Positions 52,130-63,010 of a stretch of 64,000 nt of DNA are shown here, one piece after another. Location of the stretch: the NCBI GenBank assembly GCA_022605955.1, contig JAKCOZ010000021.1:16790161-16854160 (forward strand), given 5' to 3'. The notes under the pieces were generated by a model. That model was not told the origin of the DNA, did no database searches, and was given only the letters and a program-made list of their open reading frames with translations. Source of the DNA: Rallus limicola (Eukaryota; Chordata; Aves; Gruiformes; Rallidae). A program made the translations under genes and the position numbers. The first letter of the stretch is position 1. Every line of letters begins with the position of its first letter.

Positions 52130-52310
52130 CACAGCCCATTCAGTCTCTGACCAGATAAAGACTGGTGATTTTTTATTTACTGATTTTTTATTTCAGCATC
52201 CTGTGGGCAGGATGCCACGCAGCACACTCATTTATCTCAATTTGCTCCCTCCCACCTCCCATCCTTAATTTTTCAGCAGAGCCTTGGAGGTGAAAGCCTT
52301 ATCTTTGTGG
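52130..52310. promoter_or_regulatory. AT-rich candidate conserved element
   Basis: Contains tttttatttactgatttt, tttatctcaatttgctccc and tccttaatttttcagc. Confidence 0.3.
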
Positions 52311-52974
52311 TTCTCCCGCACACGGAAAGCAATCGCGGCCTCTCCTTGTAGGGGCCCTGCCGGGGCTATTTACTGTCGGAGCAGTGGCTACGTGGACTGG
52401 AGATGCGATCAGTCCCTCTGTGGCTGCATGTGGCCCTAGATGAGCCAGATCCTGCACTGCTGCACCTGAGGCTACAGGAGGGCTCTTGTGAAGGGCTGCC
52501 AAGGCTCCCAGTTACGTATGAGGGGCTGTAAACGCTCCTGGTCATACAGCAGCTCTCCATCAACCATCCTTGAACAACAAATACCAGCCCCCTCCCACCC
52601 CCCCAAAAAAAAAAACTAACCTCAGACCACACTAGAGCAAATGGGAACAGCTAGAAACAATGATAGCATCTTTCTCTCATGGCAGTTCTGGCCACCCTCT
52701 CTGGCACAGCCTCAGCAGGCTGCAAGCCCCAAAGCCAGCCCCACAGCCGTATGCATGCTCCCCACAGCTACTGGCAGCACCCCCATCAGCCTGGGTACTC
52801 ACTGAGCCCCAGCATGGTTGAGCATGGGCAGATCCAGGCTGCTGCCAGTGCATCACTGCAGCCCCTGCAGCCGTTTGGGGTAGCAGCAGTGGTCCCCAGC
52901 CCTCGGACCCCTCAGACCCCACAGGGCATGGCAAGGCCGGGGGCCTGGCTCAGAGTAGAGGCTGCAGCACAATG

Positions 52975-53275
52975 TGACTACATTAATGCTGGGTGAAATA
53001 TGTTGTTATGTGCATCAGGTTTTGTAATGGAACATGTTTAAAATTCAATAGGAAGAAAGATTAAAAAATAAGTTTCTTATCTAAAGGAGCCATAGAGCCA
53101 GTGAGGAAATTATGAATGTCTCGTTGTCCAAGGTTAAAGAGTGAGAGCTGAGGCATGAAAAGGCAGGAGATAAGATGAAATGTTTTCTGTTCAAATGAAT
53201 GGGCTCCACTCTGCTCCGTAATAAACGATCAGTGTCAATATGACAAATTAATTCCGCATTGAACTCCATTCAGTG
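52975..53275. promoter_or_regulatory. AT-rich candidate conserved element
   Basis: Contains gactacattaatgctggg, caatatgacaaattaattcc and cgttgtccaaggttaaag over about 300 bp. Confidence 0.38.
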
Positions 53276-55004
53276 TGTGCAGGGCAGGGAGGGGCCAGGG
53301 GAGCGGCGGAGTCCCAGCCACAGCCTCCACTGCCAGACCTCACAACTTGTTGCTTTGGGTCTTACTGGGCTGCACCAGCTCCACGGCCCCATGAGTGTGC
53401 AGAGCAGAGAGGAGCCCAGACCACCGGACACAGCACCCAGAACAGGCTGCAGCCACACCTGGGCACCCCCTGAGCCTTGGCTCCCAGCGCTCCTCTGCCC
53501 ATGGGTAGAGGGGAACGGTGGCAAGACCCCAAGGACAAGGGGACAGGGATGACGCGTCCCAGGCTGGCAGCTGTGGTGGCTGCAGCAGAGCCATGCCAGC
53601 ACGAGGAGCTGCTGGCAGAGCAGCCAGGTGACCCCGTTGAAGAGATTGGACCTTTTAAAAGAGACAGTGACAAATGAAGCTCCCTTCCAGCTCGAGGCGT
53701 ACAGGAAGGGGACAGGGAGGAGCTTCCAGGAGATGCGAGCTGAAGGTCACCCAGGAGCCAGATGCTGCTGCCGTGGGGCAAGAGGGGACCTGGGAGCAGG
53801 CACTGTGGGATGGGAGGGTGCGAGCAGTGTGGGACAGTGGGTGTGGGACCTGGGTGGGCAGTGCCAGAGGTGCAGGCAGTGGTGGGAGGAGAGGGGTCGA
53901 GAAGACAGGCAGGGAGCTGGGGGCCTGTGGATGATGCTCTGAGCACTGTGGTAAGTGCCTGGGGACGTCGCCTGGCTGTGCCATCCAGATGGATGCTGCC
54001 AGGGACTTGTTTTCTACTGATGAGCAGAGAACACAGGGATGCCATTTCTCGGGGTGAGGAGCAGGCTGTCCAGCCAGGTGAACCGGCCACCTGATGCTTT
54101 CAAGGTACAGCTCCTGCCCAAGAGCATTCTCCAGCTGAGCAAGGTGCTGCAGATTGGGAGCTGGCACAAAGAGCTGCAGCCCACAGGGCAGGGAGAGCAT
54201 GGCAGTGCCAGGCCAGTGGATGCCAGCAGATGCACGGCTGTAACAGCAGCTCTTATTATTCACGGAAGACCCTTAGCGAGAGACACACTCTTGCAGAAGA
54301 CAAATCACAGCTGACACACAACACTGTTGCTTCATGTTTATCTCCAGATGCCTGAGGGCAAGAGCAGGTGAAGTTACAGGAGACATGGGACTGCTGGAGC
54401 CAAGAGCTGCTGCAGCCTCAAGCAGATCCACAGCCCTGTCCTGCCCCAGCACCAGCCTGACCAGCCAGGTGCAGGCAGAGACAGAGTAGAGCTTTGCCCT
54501 GGCACTGCACAGGCAGGCATCTCCATCGCTATGCGGGGCAGGGCTGGCTGCCGCTACCAAACCAGGAGGCCGTCCCTGGGAGTCCCCAGGAATGCAGGCA
54601 CACATGGGTGACAGCATTTACAAGGACAGGGATGTTTTTGTGGGTCCCAAGCAGCTCACAGGACACCTGGATGCTGTGCTGGTCCCGTGCAGCCATGCCA
54701 GCACTGGCTGCACCACTGCAGAGCTGAGCTCTCCTTGCCAGCGCCAGAGCAGTTGGCAAAGCCAGATGGCAAAGCTACTTCGGACGTGCAGTGAGTGCTG
54801 CCCCATCAGCACCCAGCTGCCCCAGGAGGGTGGGCAGGGCTACCTGTGCTGTAGCGTTCCTCCTCACTGCAGTGCTGTGGGCTGGTGTGGGAGCCTGGGG
54901 AGCTGCGGTGGCCAGGCTGCAGGGCCCATTCCTGGAAGAGTTAACAGCCTTCCCCATCTTGTTCTCAAAACACTGACACTGGAGCTGAAATGGAAACAGC
55001 ATCT

Positions 55005-55280
55005 CAACAGCTGAGATTAAAACAAGAAAATGAGTATAGAAATGATGTTTGTTAAAGTGAAATAGCTAATATAATCCTCAAAGGATTTTCCCTTTTGACT
55101 TAAAAAAAAAATCTAATATCTTCATTTCCATACCTTTTTTAAGCTAATTTGTGGAAAATTAAAATGGTGAGCCCACAAAGGCTGCAGTTTAATTGAATCT
55201 TGCATCAGCCCTTGGTGAGCAGTCTCTCTTGGATTCCTTGATTAGTTCCCTCCATTAAATCATTTTTGCATCGTTTAGCT
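55005..55280. promoter_or_regulatory. AT-rich candidate conserved element
   Basis: Contains tagctaatataatcctc, the inverted pair aatcctcaaaggatt, agctaatttgtgg and gtttaattgaatcttgc. Confidence 0.38.
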
Positions 55281-56049
55281 GAGATACTGTCTTCTGGCGG
55301 GTCTGGGACTCAGGGACCTGGATAACTCAGTCTCCATCTGAGCAGATGTAAAACGACATGCCGTGCTCTGGAGAGCAGTCTTATTTGGCCTCCCGTGTCC
55401 ATAGGACTTGCTCCTGCACCTCGTTGTCCTGGGCAGGCAGTGCTGTGCAGGGCTGTCTGCTGGCACCGGGCTCCACGCATCCCCAGGGACCAGCCACGGG
55501 CACTGCAGGACTCGTACGAGGAGCAGCCGGAGCGAGCCCAGAGGTGGCAGGATGGGGAGCAATGGGAGCATTGGCTTAGGGAGGGTGCACTGGTCTGGCT
55601 GTGGGGGATATGGGGTTCAGCAAGGACCACAGCATGACATCCCAGAAAGGAAGTCCATCCACACTGCTGGGACTGGGCCATGGCACAGCACGAGTCCTCA
55701 GCACAGGGCATGTGACGATGTGATGTTTACCTTCTGCCTCTCCCTGCTGAACATCCACAGATAAATTATGCCTACCAGGGACAGCTCATAACTTAGTGCC
55801 TGGTACCATGGCACTGCATCCCAACAGGGACAGAGCCACTAAATCTCTCCAAAGCTACCAGCAGCAGCTGAACACCAGAACAACCAGCATGGCTCTGGCC
55901 CAGTGAGCCCTGTCCCAGCGCTGCCAGCCACCCGACACTGCCTTGCTGCACTATGGATGTGTGGGCACTCAATAAGCCAACTTGTCCTCCTGGACCCCCC
56001 AGGCAACCCAGGCAACCTCTCTCTGCCCCAGCCCATGGCACACAAGTTT

Positions 56050-56290
56050 TCTGATGGCCTTGTCAGGCTATCATGTCCTGTAGATTAAAACAGATTTATA
56101 TAAAGTCCTTTTCACCCCATTAGATTACTCTGGATTAACCTTGATCTCAGTAATAGATGCTATAAATGTAAGTCCCGCTCAGGGGGATTTTATCCATATG
56201 TTCTTGGAAGGCAGAAAGTAGATAAATTCTTAGAGAAGGTCTTACTGAGCGATTAGAAAGATTTAACCTCTTCAAAGCCAGCCGAAGCTG
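56050..56290. promoter_or_regulatory. AT-rich candidate conserved element
   Basis: Contains gtagattaaaacagattt, cattagattactctgg, attaaccttgatctc and gaaagatttaacctc. Confidence 0.36.
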
Positions 56291-57667
56291 TGTGCCCCTT
56301 GCTCAGCCCCACTGCCTCGGGCAGTGCCTGCCCCAGCCCTAGGTACATCCTGTGCTGTCACCTGGGGAGGGGGGACCCAGCATGCGGTGGGACACTGCCT
56401 GACACTCAGCTGCTACATGGAGCTGCCCCAGCCTGCGAGCTCATCCAAAAGCCCAAAGCACGTTCTTGGGGCAGCCCCAGATGCTTGACCCTCATCCTGA
56501 GGGATGCTGACACGGGTGCAGGCAGGGCTGTGTGGACAGAGCACACCGCCGGCCAGCCAGTCTGTCTGTGTGCTAAATCCTTGAGTCCCCCAGCAATTTT
56601 CTCCTGTATCCCTCAGGACTGCGAGTGCCCCGGAGTGGACAGCCACCACCAAGGACTTGAGCTTTGCTAGTGAGTCCTTGAGCAGCCTCTTCAGAGCCAA
56701 GGGCTGCCTGATGCTGCCAGTAGCCTTGATTTATAGCCTGGGCTTTCCTTGAAAGCTTCATGCTTTTTCCATCACCAGAAGCAAGACAAACCCCATTGGG
56801 CAGAGCAGACCGCAGGCCGTTCAGCATCTGATGGCCATGAAGCAGTTAACTCAAGGAGTAAGGAAGGCAGGGCAAGGAAATTCAAGCAGCTGTGGGAGCA
56901 GAGAAGGGAGGGAACCGGCACATTGCTGTGCGAGGCACCACCGCACACCCGCAGGTGCGGCCCGAAGGGGCGGCAGCAACTGAAATTAATTCCCCATCCC
57001 CTCCTGCTGCTGATATTAAATTGCTCTAAGCGCAGGCTGGAGTCAGAGCCAAGCTCAGCTCTTGCAGGAGAGTTTGGCCGGCAAGTTGTTTGCTGATCAG
57101 AGCAGCACCTACCAGAGGAAGAGGAGCCTGGCGCTGGGCTGGGCTGCAGAGAACTGGTCCTGCTGGAAGCTGCTGCCGTTGGGCTGCTGTGTAGAAGCTG
57201 GGAGCGATCTGTGGAGAACAGACAACAGTCATGAAGAAGACTCAGCTTTGCAAAGCTCCCTGGTGCTGCAGGAAGCCAGAGTGGGTTTGGGAGGGTCTGT
57301 GAGCACGCTGGCTCCTGGGGAGTCCTGGGTTTAGGCTGCCATGCTGCTGCAGAGTGCTCTTGGGGCTGGAGCTGGTGGGAAGGGCTGGTACCACTGCCTC
57401 TCCCTTTACTTTAGCATTAATTACTGACTGCCTATTATGGTCCTAGCAGGGAAGAGGCAGCAGTGGGAAGGAGCTGTGTTTCTGCCTGGCAGCAGAGCTG
57501 AGTCCAGCAGGCTTGGCTGCCCATCCAACTTCCTGACCCAAGGTGCTACCTTGGAGCTGGGCTCTCTTCAGGCCAGGCAGGGGAAGGCTGGCTGGACTGT
57601 TAGCATTGCCTTGCCCAGGGCAGGGCGCTGCGCTGTGCACAGGGTGAAAATCCCCACGGGCTGGAGA

Positions 57668-58150
57668 GCTGGGTGGGGAGAAGTTTAATGAGATTTAACA
57701 AGGGCAAGTGTAGGGTCTGGCATCTAGGGAAGAACAACCCCAGGTACCAGTGTAGGTTGGGGACTGGCCTGTTGGAGAGCAGCTTAGGTGAGAGGGATCT
57801 GGGGGACAGCAGGATGACCATGACCAGCAATGTGCCCTCGAGGCCAAGAAGGCTGATGGCATCCTGGGGTGTGGTTAGTAGGTCAAGAGAGGTCTTTCTC
57901 CCCTTCTACTCTGGTGAGACTGCACCTGGAATATTGTGTCCTGTTCTGGGCCCCTCAGTTCAAGAAGACATAGAACTCCTTAAAAGAGCCCAGCATGGGG
58001 CCACCAAGGTGATTAAGGGAGTGGAACCCTTTCCTTATGAGGAGAGGCTAAGGGAGCTGGGCCTCTTGAGCTTGGAGGAGACTGAGGGGTGACCTTATTA
58101 ATGTTTATAAATATGCAAAGGGTGAGAGTCAGCAGGATGGAGCCAGGCTG
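57668..58150 (+). mobile_element. CR1 LINE 3' fragment (ORF2 C-terminus and start of 3' region)
   Basis: Plus-strand frames give RFNKGKCRVWHLGKNNP, LLESSLGERDLG, then after a frame break the DNA of ...ctgcacctggaatattgtg. Translation resumes with VIKGVEPFPYEERLRELGLL and SLEETEG. This is the typical CR1 ORF2 end, with internal deletions and shifts, so it is an inactive copy. Confidence 0.93.
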
Positions 58151-59499
58151 TGTCATGGCCAGCACTGCCTGCACAGTGCAGCCTCTCCTGTGCCCTGTGA
58201 GTGCCATCCTGCCTGGTTGGGCTCACTTCATTGTCCTCACTCATCTCCCCAGGTGAAGCTGTGCCGCGCAGGCACCTCTGTGCGCGTGGCAGACGTGAGC
58301 ACAGGGGGGACTTGCACCGTTAGCAAAGTTTGATGAAAATGCACACGGTCGGCAGAGCCCTGCGGTCAGGGTCTCCACCTGATGAGCTGCAGAACAAGGA
58401 CAGCCGAGCCAATCAAGCTGGCACGAGCGAGAGCTCTGTGCTAAGCAGCAGGCACATGGGATGTGGAGTGAATAATACATTGCCTGCCCTCAAAGGCCAG
58501 TGTGTTCATTAGTGCATTGACCTCGCTGTCTCCCTCCCTTGCCAGAATTGGCGGCTTAACCATAGCCATGCCTCTCCCTAAGGAGGGGAAGCCCTACATC
58601 CCTCGGATCTACCAGGGCCTGTGTTCTGTCCTGGCTCTTCAACTCCTGTAAACAGATGTTCCCCCTGCTGGCTTGTGTGTCCCTCTGCAAGGCTATGTCC
58701 TTCCCTGCACCCCACAAAGACCCTGACTGGGCACAAAGCACTCCTTGCATAACAGTGTGTGCTGGTGGGCTCTCCTAAGCTGGCTGGAGAAGTGGCCGGT
58801 GGCTGCTGCCCTGTAACTGCCAGTGGGATCAGGGATGCTGGCAGCAGCACTGGAAGGAGAATCTCTCTTGACAGCCTGTCCCTTGCTGCCCCCTGAGCAG
58901 CCCTGCCGACTGCAGCACGAGCACTGTGGTAGCACTGGCTCCTGCCTTAATGCTATTGCTGCTGTGAATGTGCATAGGATCTGCATGTGCCCTGACAGGC
59001 TGCCAGGTTCCCTGTCCAGAGGCACATCTTTCCTGAGGGCAGCTCTGCAGGCTGGGCTGGGCTGCACCACTCTTCCCCACCGACCAGGCTGTTCTGCACA
59101 CACAGCTGGCTCTGCCTGCACCCCCAGCACCACTGACCTCCACAGGCCCCCCATTCCTCCAGGCCCTGCACAGTGCCGCTCCTTGGGAGGTGGCTGCCAG
59201 AGGGCTGGGGTGTGCTGACCCCCTGTGTAGAGCTGGTGAGAGCTCCCAGCACTCTGGAAAGTGCTCCAGCTCACAGGGAGCAGCCGGGGGCAGACCAGGC
59301 ACAGCACCGGCCTCATGCCCACACAGATACCAGGTCACCAGCTTCACAGAGACAGAGCCAGGCCAAGCGCTGCATGGTCCCGGACTGCGCTGTCCCCAGC
59401 CACTGCCTCGAGGTACCAGGGTTTGTCCTGCTGTGCTCCCCCTCCCAAGGGGCCAGGAGGTCTTACCGAGACATACAGAAATTCTGCCTGCTGCCATGA

Positions 59500-59585
59500 G
59501 CTGTCACCTCCGATTCTGCTGAATATTTAAAAACCGCCTGAATCTGAAGTGACAAATCCATCATTGACCATCTGCCACTCTGCAC
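59500..59585. promoter_or_regulatory. Short AT-rich block
   Basis: Contains ctgaatatttaaaaaccgcc and gaagtgacaaatccatc. A weak candidate. Confidence 0.22.
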
Positions 59586-59736
59586 GGTCACCCTGCAGCA
59601 GTCCCTGACATTTCCAGCTCTTCCCTGACACAAGCCAGTAACTCAGAGATGAAAGGCATCAGCCTCAGCAGACTGACAGGCGCTGCCCCCCCTACCAGCC
59701 CCAGGCCCCTTTGCTTCCCATGCAGAAGGGAAAGCC

Positions 59737-59790
59737 GGGGTACAGGGGCTCCTCCTGCCCCTCGGGGTACAGGGGCTCCTCCTGCCCCTC
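59737..59790. repeat. 27-bp direct duplication
   Basis: GGGGTACAGGGGCTCCTCCT plus CTGCCCCTC-type end occurs twice in tandem (59737-59763 and 59764-59790), identical in both copies. A recent local duplication. Confidence 0.85.
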
Positions 59791-60630
59791 CCTGGCACAG
59801 GCTTGGTGACCATCTGCTGACTCCTGCTGAACACGTGGCTCCATGCGCACTGGCCCAGCACAATCTGTGGGACAGAGCCCATGGGACACCCTGCTGAGTG
59901 CACAGCCATCCCCAAAGCCAGCTGTGAGCAGCACCCAGTCTGTCTGTCCCTCAGAGGGGTGCTGTTCCTGGGGCCAGCACTGTGCCCTTCTGCACTCGTG
60001 TCACAGGTTCCCCCCAGCACAGCCAAGCACCTGGGGTTCCAGCGTGGGATCCCCAAAATCCCACCCCTCCCCAGGGCTGCACAGAAGCCCTGCCATGTCC
60101 CCACCGTGGGATGGAGCAGCAGAGCTGCCACATGCTCTGCACAAGGCCCTGGGTGGATGCCTGGGACAACCTGGGACCCCCTCCCTGTTACCTGGTGGTG
60201 GCTGATCCATTTACTCCAGGCAGATTGGCATTGGCACCCTGCAGACCCACAGCTCCCTGCAATGATGGGAGGGAACAGGCTGCTTTGAGGCAGGGTCATT
60301 CCCAGGAAAAGAGCAAACATTAATTACCACTCATCCCCTTGGCAGCAAAATACTCACACTCCTCTGCTTGGCTGCAGCAGCTCTGGCAAGGTGAGCCCAT
60401 GCTCAGCTCTGTCCCTCTCTGCCACCACAGGGGTGCAGGAGGAGGGTTACACCTACCAGCTTACCAGCAAGGCTGCTGCACCCTGGAAACCTGGTCTGGG
60501 GCTCCATGACAGTGGCAGTTGGTGGCACTGCTCATCCCGGTCCTTGAGCCAGCAGCAATCCCAGCACCGTGTGCCAAGCCCCAAAGCCCCATCAGGGAGT
60601 GGGCACAGCCCAGGAGCTCTGCCAGGGGCG

Positions 60631-60642
60631 GGGGGGGGGGGG
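60631..60642. repeat. Poly-G tract
   Basis: Uninterrupted G-run in a G-rich context; a length-unstable homopolymer. Confidence 0.85.
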
Positions 60643-60949
60643 CAGGATGCTCCCAGGCAGGCAGCATGTCTCCTGACCCCTGGGGACCCAGGAAGGGCTG
60701 ACAGTGCCATGGCAGCTGTGCATAGCCCGCAGAGTTGCAGCCCTCCCACAGAGGTACTGTGCCACTCCAAGTCCCCAGGGCTCCTTACCACCTCTCCTGT
60801 GCCCACAGCAGCCTGATGGTTTAGGGCAAGGGGCTGGGTGCCAGGACACCACACGGGGGATGCTGGGAACTGTGGCCCCACACCTCCAGCTTGGCTCGGG
60901 CACCAAGCAGAGACAGCAGGGCTGCAGGAGAGCTCCTGCCTGCCACTTG

Positions 60950-61035
60950 CTCCATACTTGTAGCTGGCACAGAGCTGCAATTTACAATCAACCTGCTGTT
61001 CGAGCTAATTGTGCTGTAATTGCTGAACTGTGCTC
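60950..61035. promoter_or_regulatory. Short AT-rich block
   Basis: Contains gcaatttacaatcaacctg, gagctaattgtgctg and gtaattgctgaac. Confidence 0.3.
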
Positions 61036-61299
61036 CCTCCTGCTTCACCAGAGAGTGGTGGTTCTTACACTCCTCTTGGCAAGCCAGCACAGCTCGTGCT
61101 CAGCCCCAGCGCTCAGCCCATTTGCTCCCACCAGAGCCGTGCCCTCGGGCAGAGGCAGTTTTCCTTTCACTCCCTCTGCCAGCAAGCACCATCTCCCATG
61201 CCTGGAAGCAGTTATCCACTGGAGGTGACCAGGCACTGCCATGGGATATGCGGATGGGCACGGGGCACTTCTCCAAGAGATGCCTCTGCCTCCTTGGAA

Positions 61300-61475
61300 G
61301 GCGTCTTGCCAATATTTTGGTTTTATTAGATAAAAATTTGGACAAAGAGAGGAGCAGAGAAGACCGGGGTCTGGCAGGACAGGGCCTGGCATGCCCAGGG
61401 TCCCACTGCAAGGTGATGAGCTAGTGAGCACTAAGGGAGGGAGATGCCCGGTTATCAATTGTAATTAAAGGCTGC
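61300..61475. promoter_or_regulatory. AT-rich block before the second CpG island
   Basis: Contains gccaatattttggttttatt, agataaaaatttgg and tatcaattgtaattaaagg. Confidence 0.3.
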
Positions 61476-61639
61476 TGTCACTGGAGGGGCTGGGCCAGTT
61501 CCCAGCAGCTCCTTGTCACTACCCTGTGCTGACGCTGTAAAACCTGTGTGTGTCCGTGCTATTTAAAAATCCCATCTTTAATAACGCCGGGACAGCAGGA
61601 ACCTGCAGGACGGGCACAGGGACACCGGGCAGGACAGGG

Positions 61640-62075
61640 ACACGCCAAAGGAGAAGCCGGTTACTGGAGAGCGGGGAGGGAGGCTGCAGGCAGCCCTGGC
61701 CCCAGCGCACAAGCAGGCAGCCCCCTGGGCTCGCCACCCCCCTCGCCCAGGCTCAGAGGCCCCCCCCCCGCTTCGCCCTGGGGTCACCCCCGGAGCCGGT
61801 GCGGGGTCGCGGCGGGGCAGAACCGGCAGCACCGCAGGCAGCGCCGGGCCCGCGGGTTTGGGGATGGGGAGAGCGGGGGGAGGAACCGGACTCCTTCCGC
61901 TGCGGGGCGGCGGGGTGCGCAATCAGCAGTAATCAGGGAGCACGCTAATTGCCGGGCCTCCCGCGGGGCGGTGACGGCTGGAGGGCCCCGGCGGCGCTGC
62001 CGCTGCGGGCGGGCGCTGGGGCGGCTCGGGCCGCCCTTCCCCGCGCGTCCTCCGGCACTCCTCGGCCAGGGCAGA
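61640..62075. promoter_or_regulatory. Distal CpG island with embedded homeodomain cores
   Basis: About 430 bp of CpG-dense sequence (ggtgcggggtcgcggcgggg, cggcggcgctgccgctgcgg), 26 kb past CD40. It contains an unexpected AT-containing core cagtaatcaggg...gctaattgccggg at 61,926-61,955. It could be a developmental-gene promoter or CpG-island enhancer. No exon was recognised. Confidence 0.5.
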
Positions 62076-62084
62076 CCCCACGTC

Positions 62085-62235
62085 TGTCCTCTAAAAGCAT
62101 TTATAGAGAATGAGAGTTAAACCCTCACAAAGGCGCTGTGATTCTCTCAAGCGAAAATAGCTTTAAAAGGCAGTTTTTCTGAGAAAACTTCCCCCTCTTC
62201 CGTGTCCCGAGAGGTTTTTCTCCAAGGGCTGCGTT
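62085..62235. promoter_or_regulatory. AT-rich block after the distal CpG island
   Basis: Contains aaaagcatttatagagaatg, gcgaaaatagctttaaaagg and cagtttttctgagaaaac. Confidence 0.28.
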
Positions 62236-62290
62236 TCCCGCAAAGTTTCACTGTCTGGTTCCAGCGGTGTGTGCAGCTGCACCCTCACTC

Positions 62291-62428
62291 CCTGGTGTCC
62301 TTGCTGCCTGGTGTCCTTGCTGCCTGGTGCCCTTGCTGCCTAATGCCCTTGCTGCCCGATGTCCTCACTGCCCAGTGTCTTCACTGCCCAGTTGCCTCAT
62401 GTCCGTGCTGCCCCGTGTCCCTGCTAAA
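62291..62428. repeat. 16-bp minisatellite, about 8 copies
   Basis: The unit CCTGGTGTCCTTGCTG starts at 62291, 62307, 62323 and 62339 with few changes. It continues as diverged copies (CCCGATGTCCTCACTG, CCCAGTGTCTTCACTG) to about 62,428. Copies diverge progressively towards the right. Confidence 0.9.
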
Positions 62429-62624
62429 TGCCTGGCAAAGGAGGCAGGCAGGTCAACCAGGTGCTGTGGGGCAGCTGCCCGCACTGAGGGGCATCGCCTG
62501 CTCCTGGCAAAGGGTCCTGCCCAGCACATGTGGCTTGGCAGGACATCTGCAGCCCGTCCTGTGTAAGCTTGCTCCTTCACACACATCTCCACCTGACAGA
62601 CTGGGCCCCATGTAAATTCCCACC

Positions 62625-63010
62625 ATAATCACACCGAGAGCTATCAAACTATCTAATTTAATTTCTTTGAGAAAATAAATAGCTAAAGTGGCCCTAGGTA
62701 CATGCATAAATACTTCAGCTTTATGTTGGGCCTGTTATTACTTCTCCCAGCTTGTGTAGTTGTAATGCACACTTAATAAGTACATATTTATTGCACGTCT
62801 CGTCCTGGTGGAATAGTGAGAAGTTTTTGCTGAATAAGCAGGAAAAGAGCTTAGTCTGTAATAAAAAAGAGGGAGTTAAAAGAAAATATGCTGGGTAATT
62901 AATGATTGGGCTTTGAACAGCCATAATTTTTTATTAAGCAAGTATGCAAATACGGTGTAAGTGGCTGTGTTAGTAGCTGATGGCTTTTTCACCATTGAAA
63001 GCTGATGTCG
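62625..63010. promoter_or_regulatory. AT-rich candidate conserved element
   Basis: About 385 bp with atctaatttaatttctttg, cttaataagtacatattt, gggtaattaatgattggg and ataattttttattaagc. One of the most AT-rich blocks of the interval. Confidence 0.4.

Noticed and set aside
62453..62707. Minus-strand frame with a hydrophobic stretch LIALGVIMVGIYMG
   Set aside because: Short, with no homology recognised. It lies in an AT-rich block where hydrophobic frames arise by chance.
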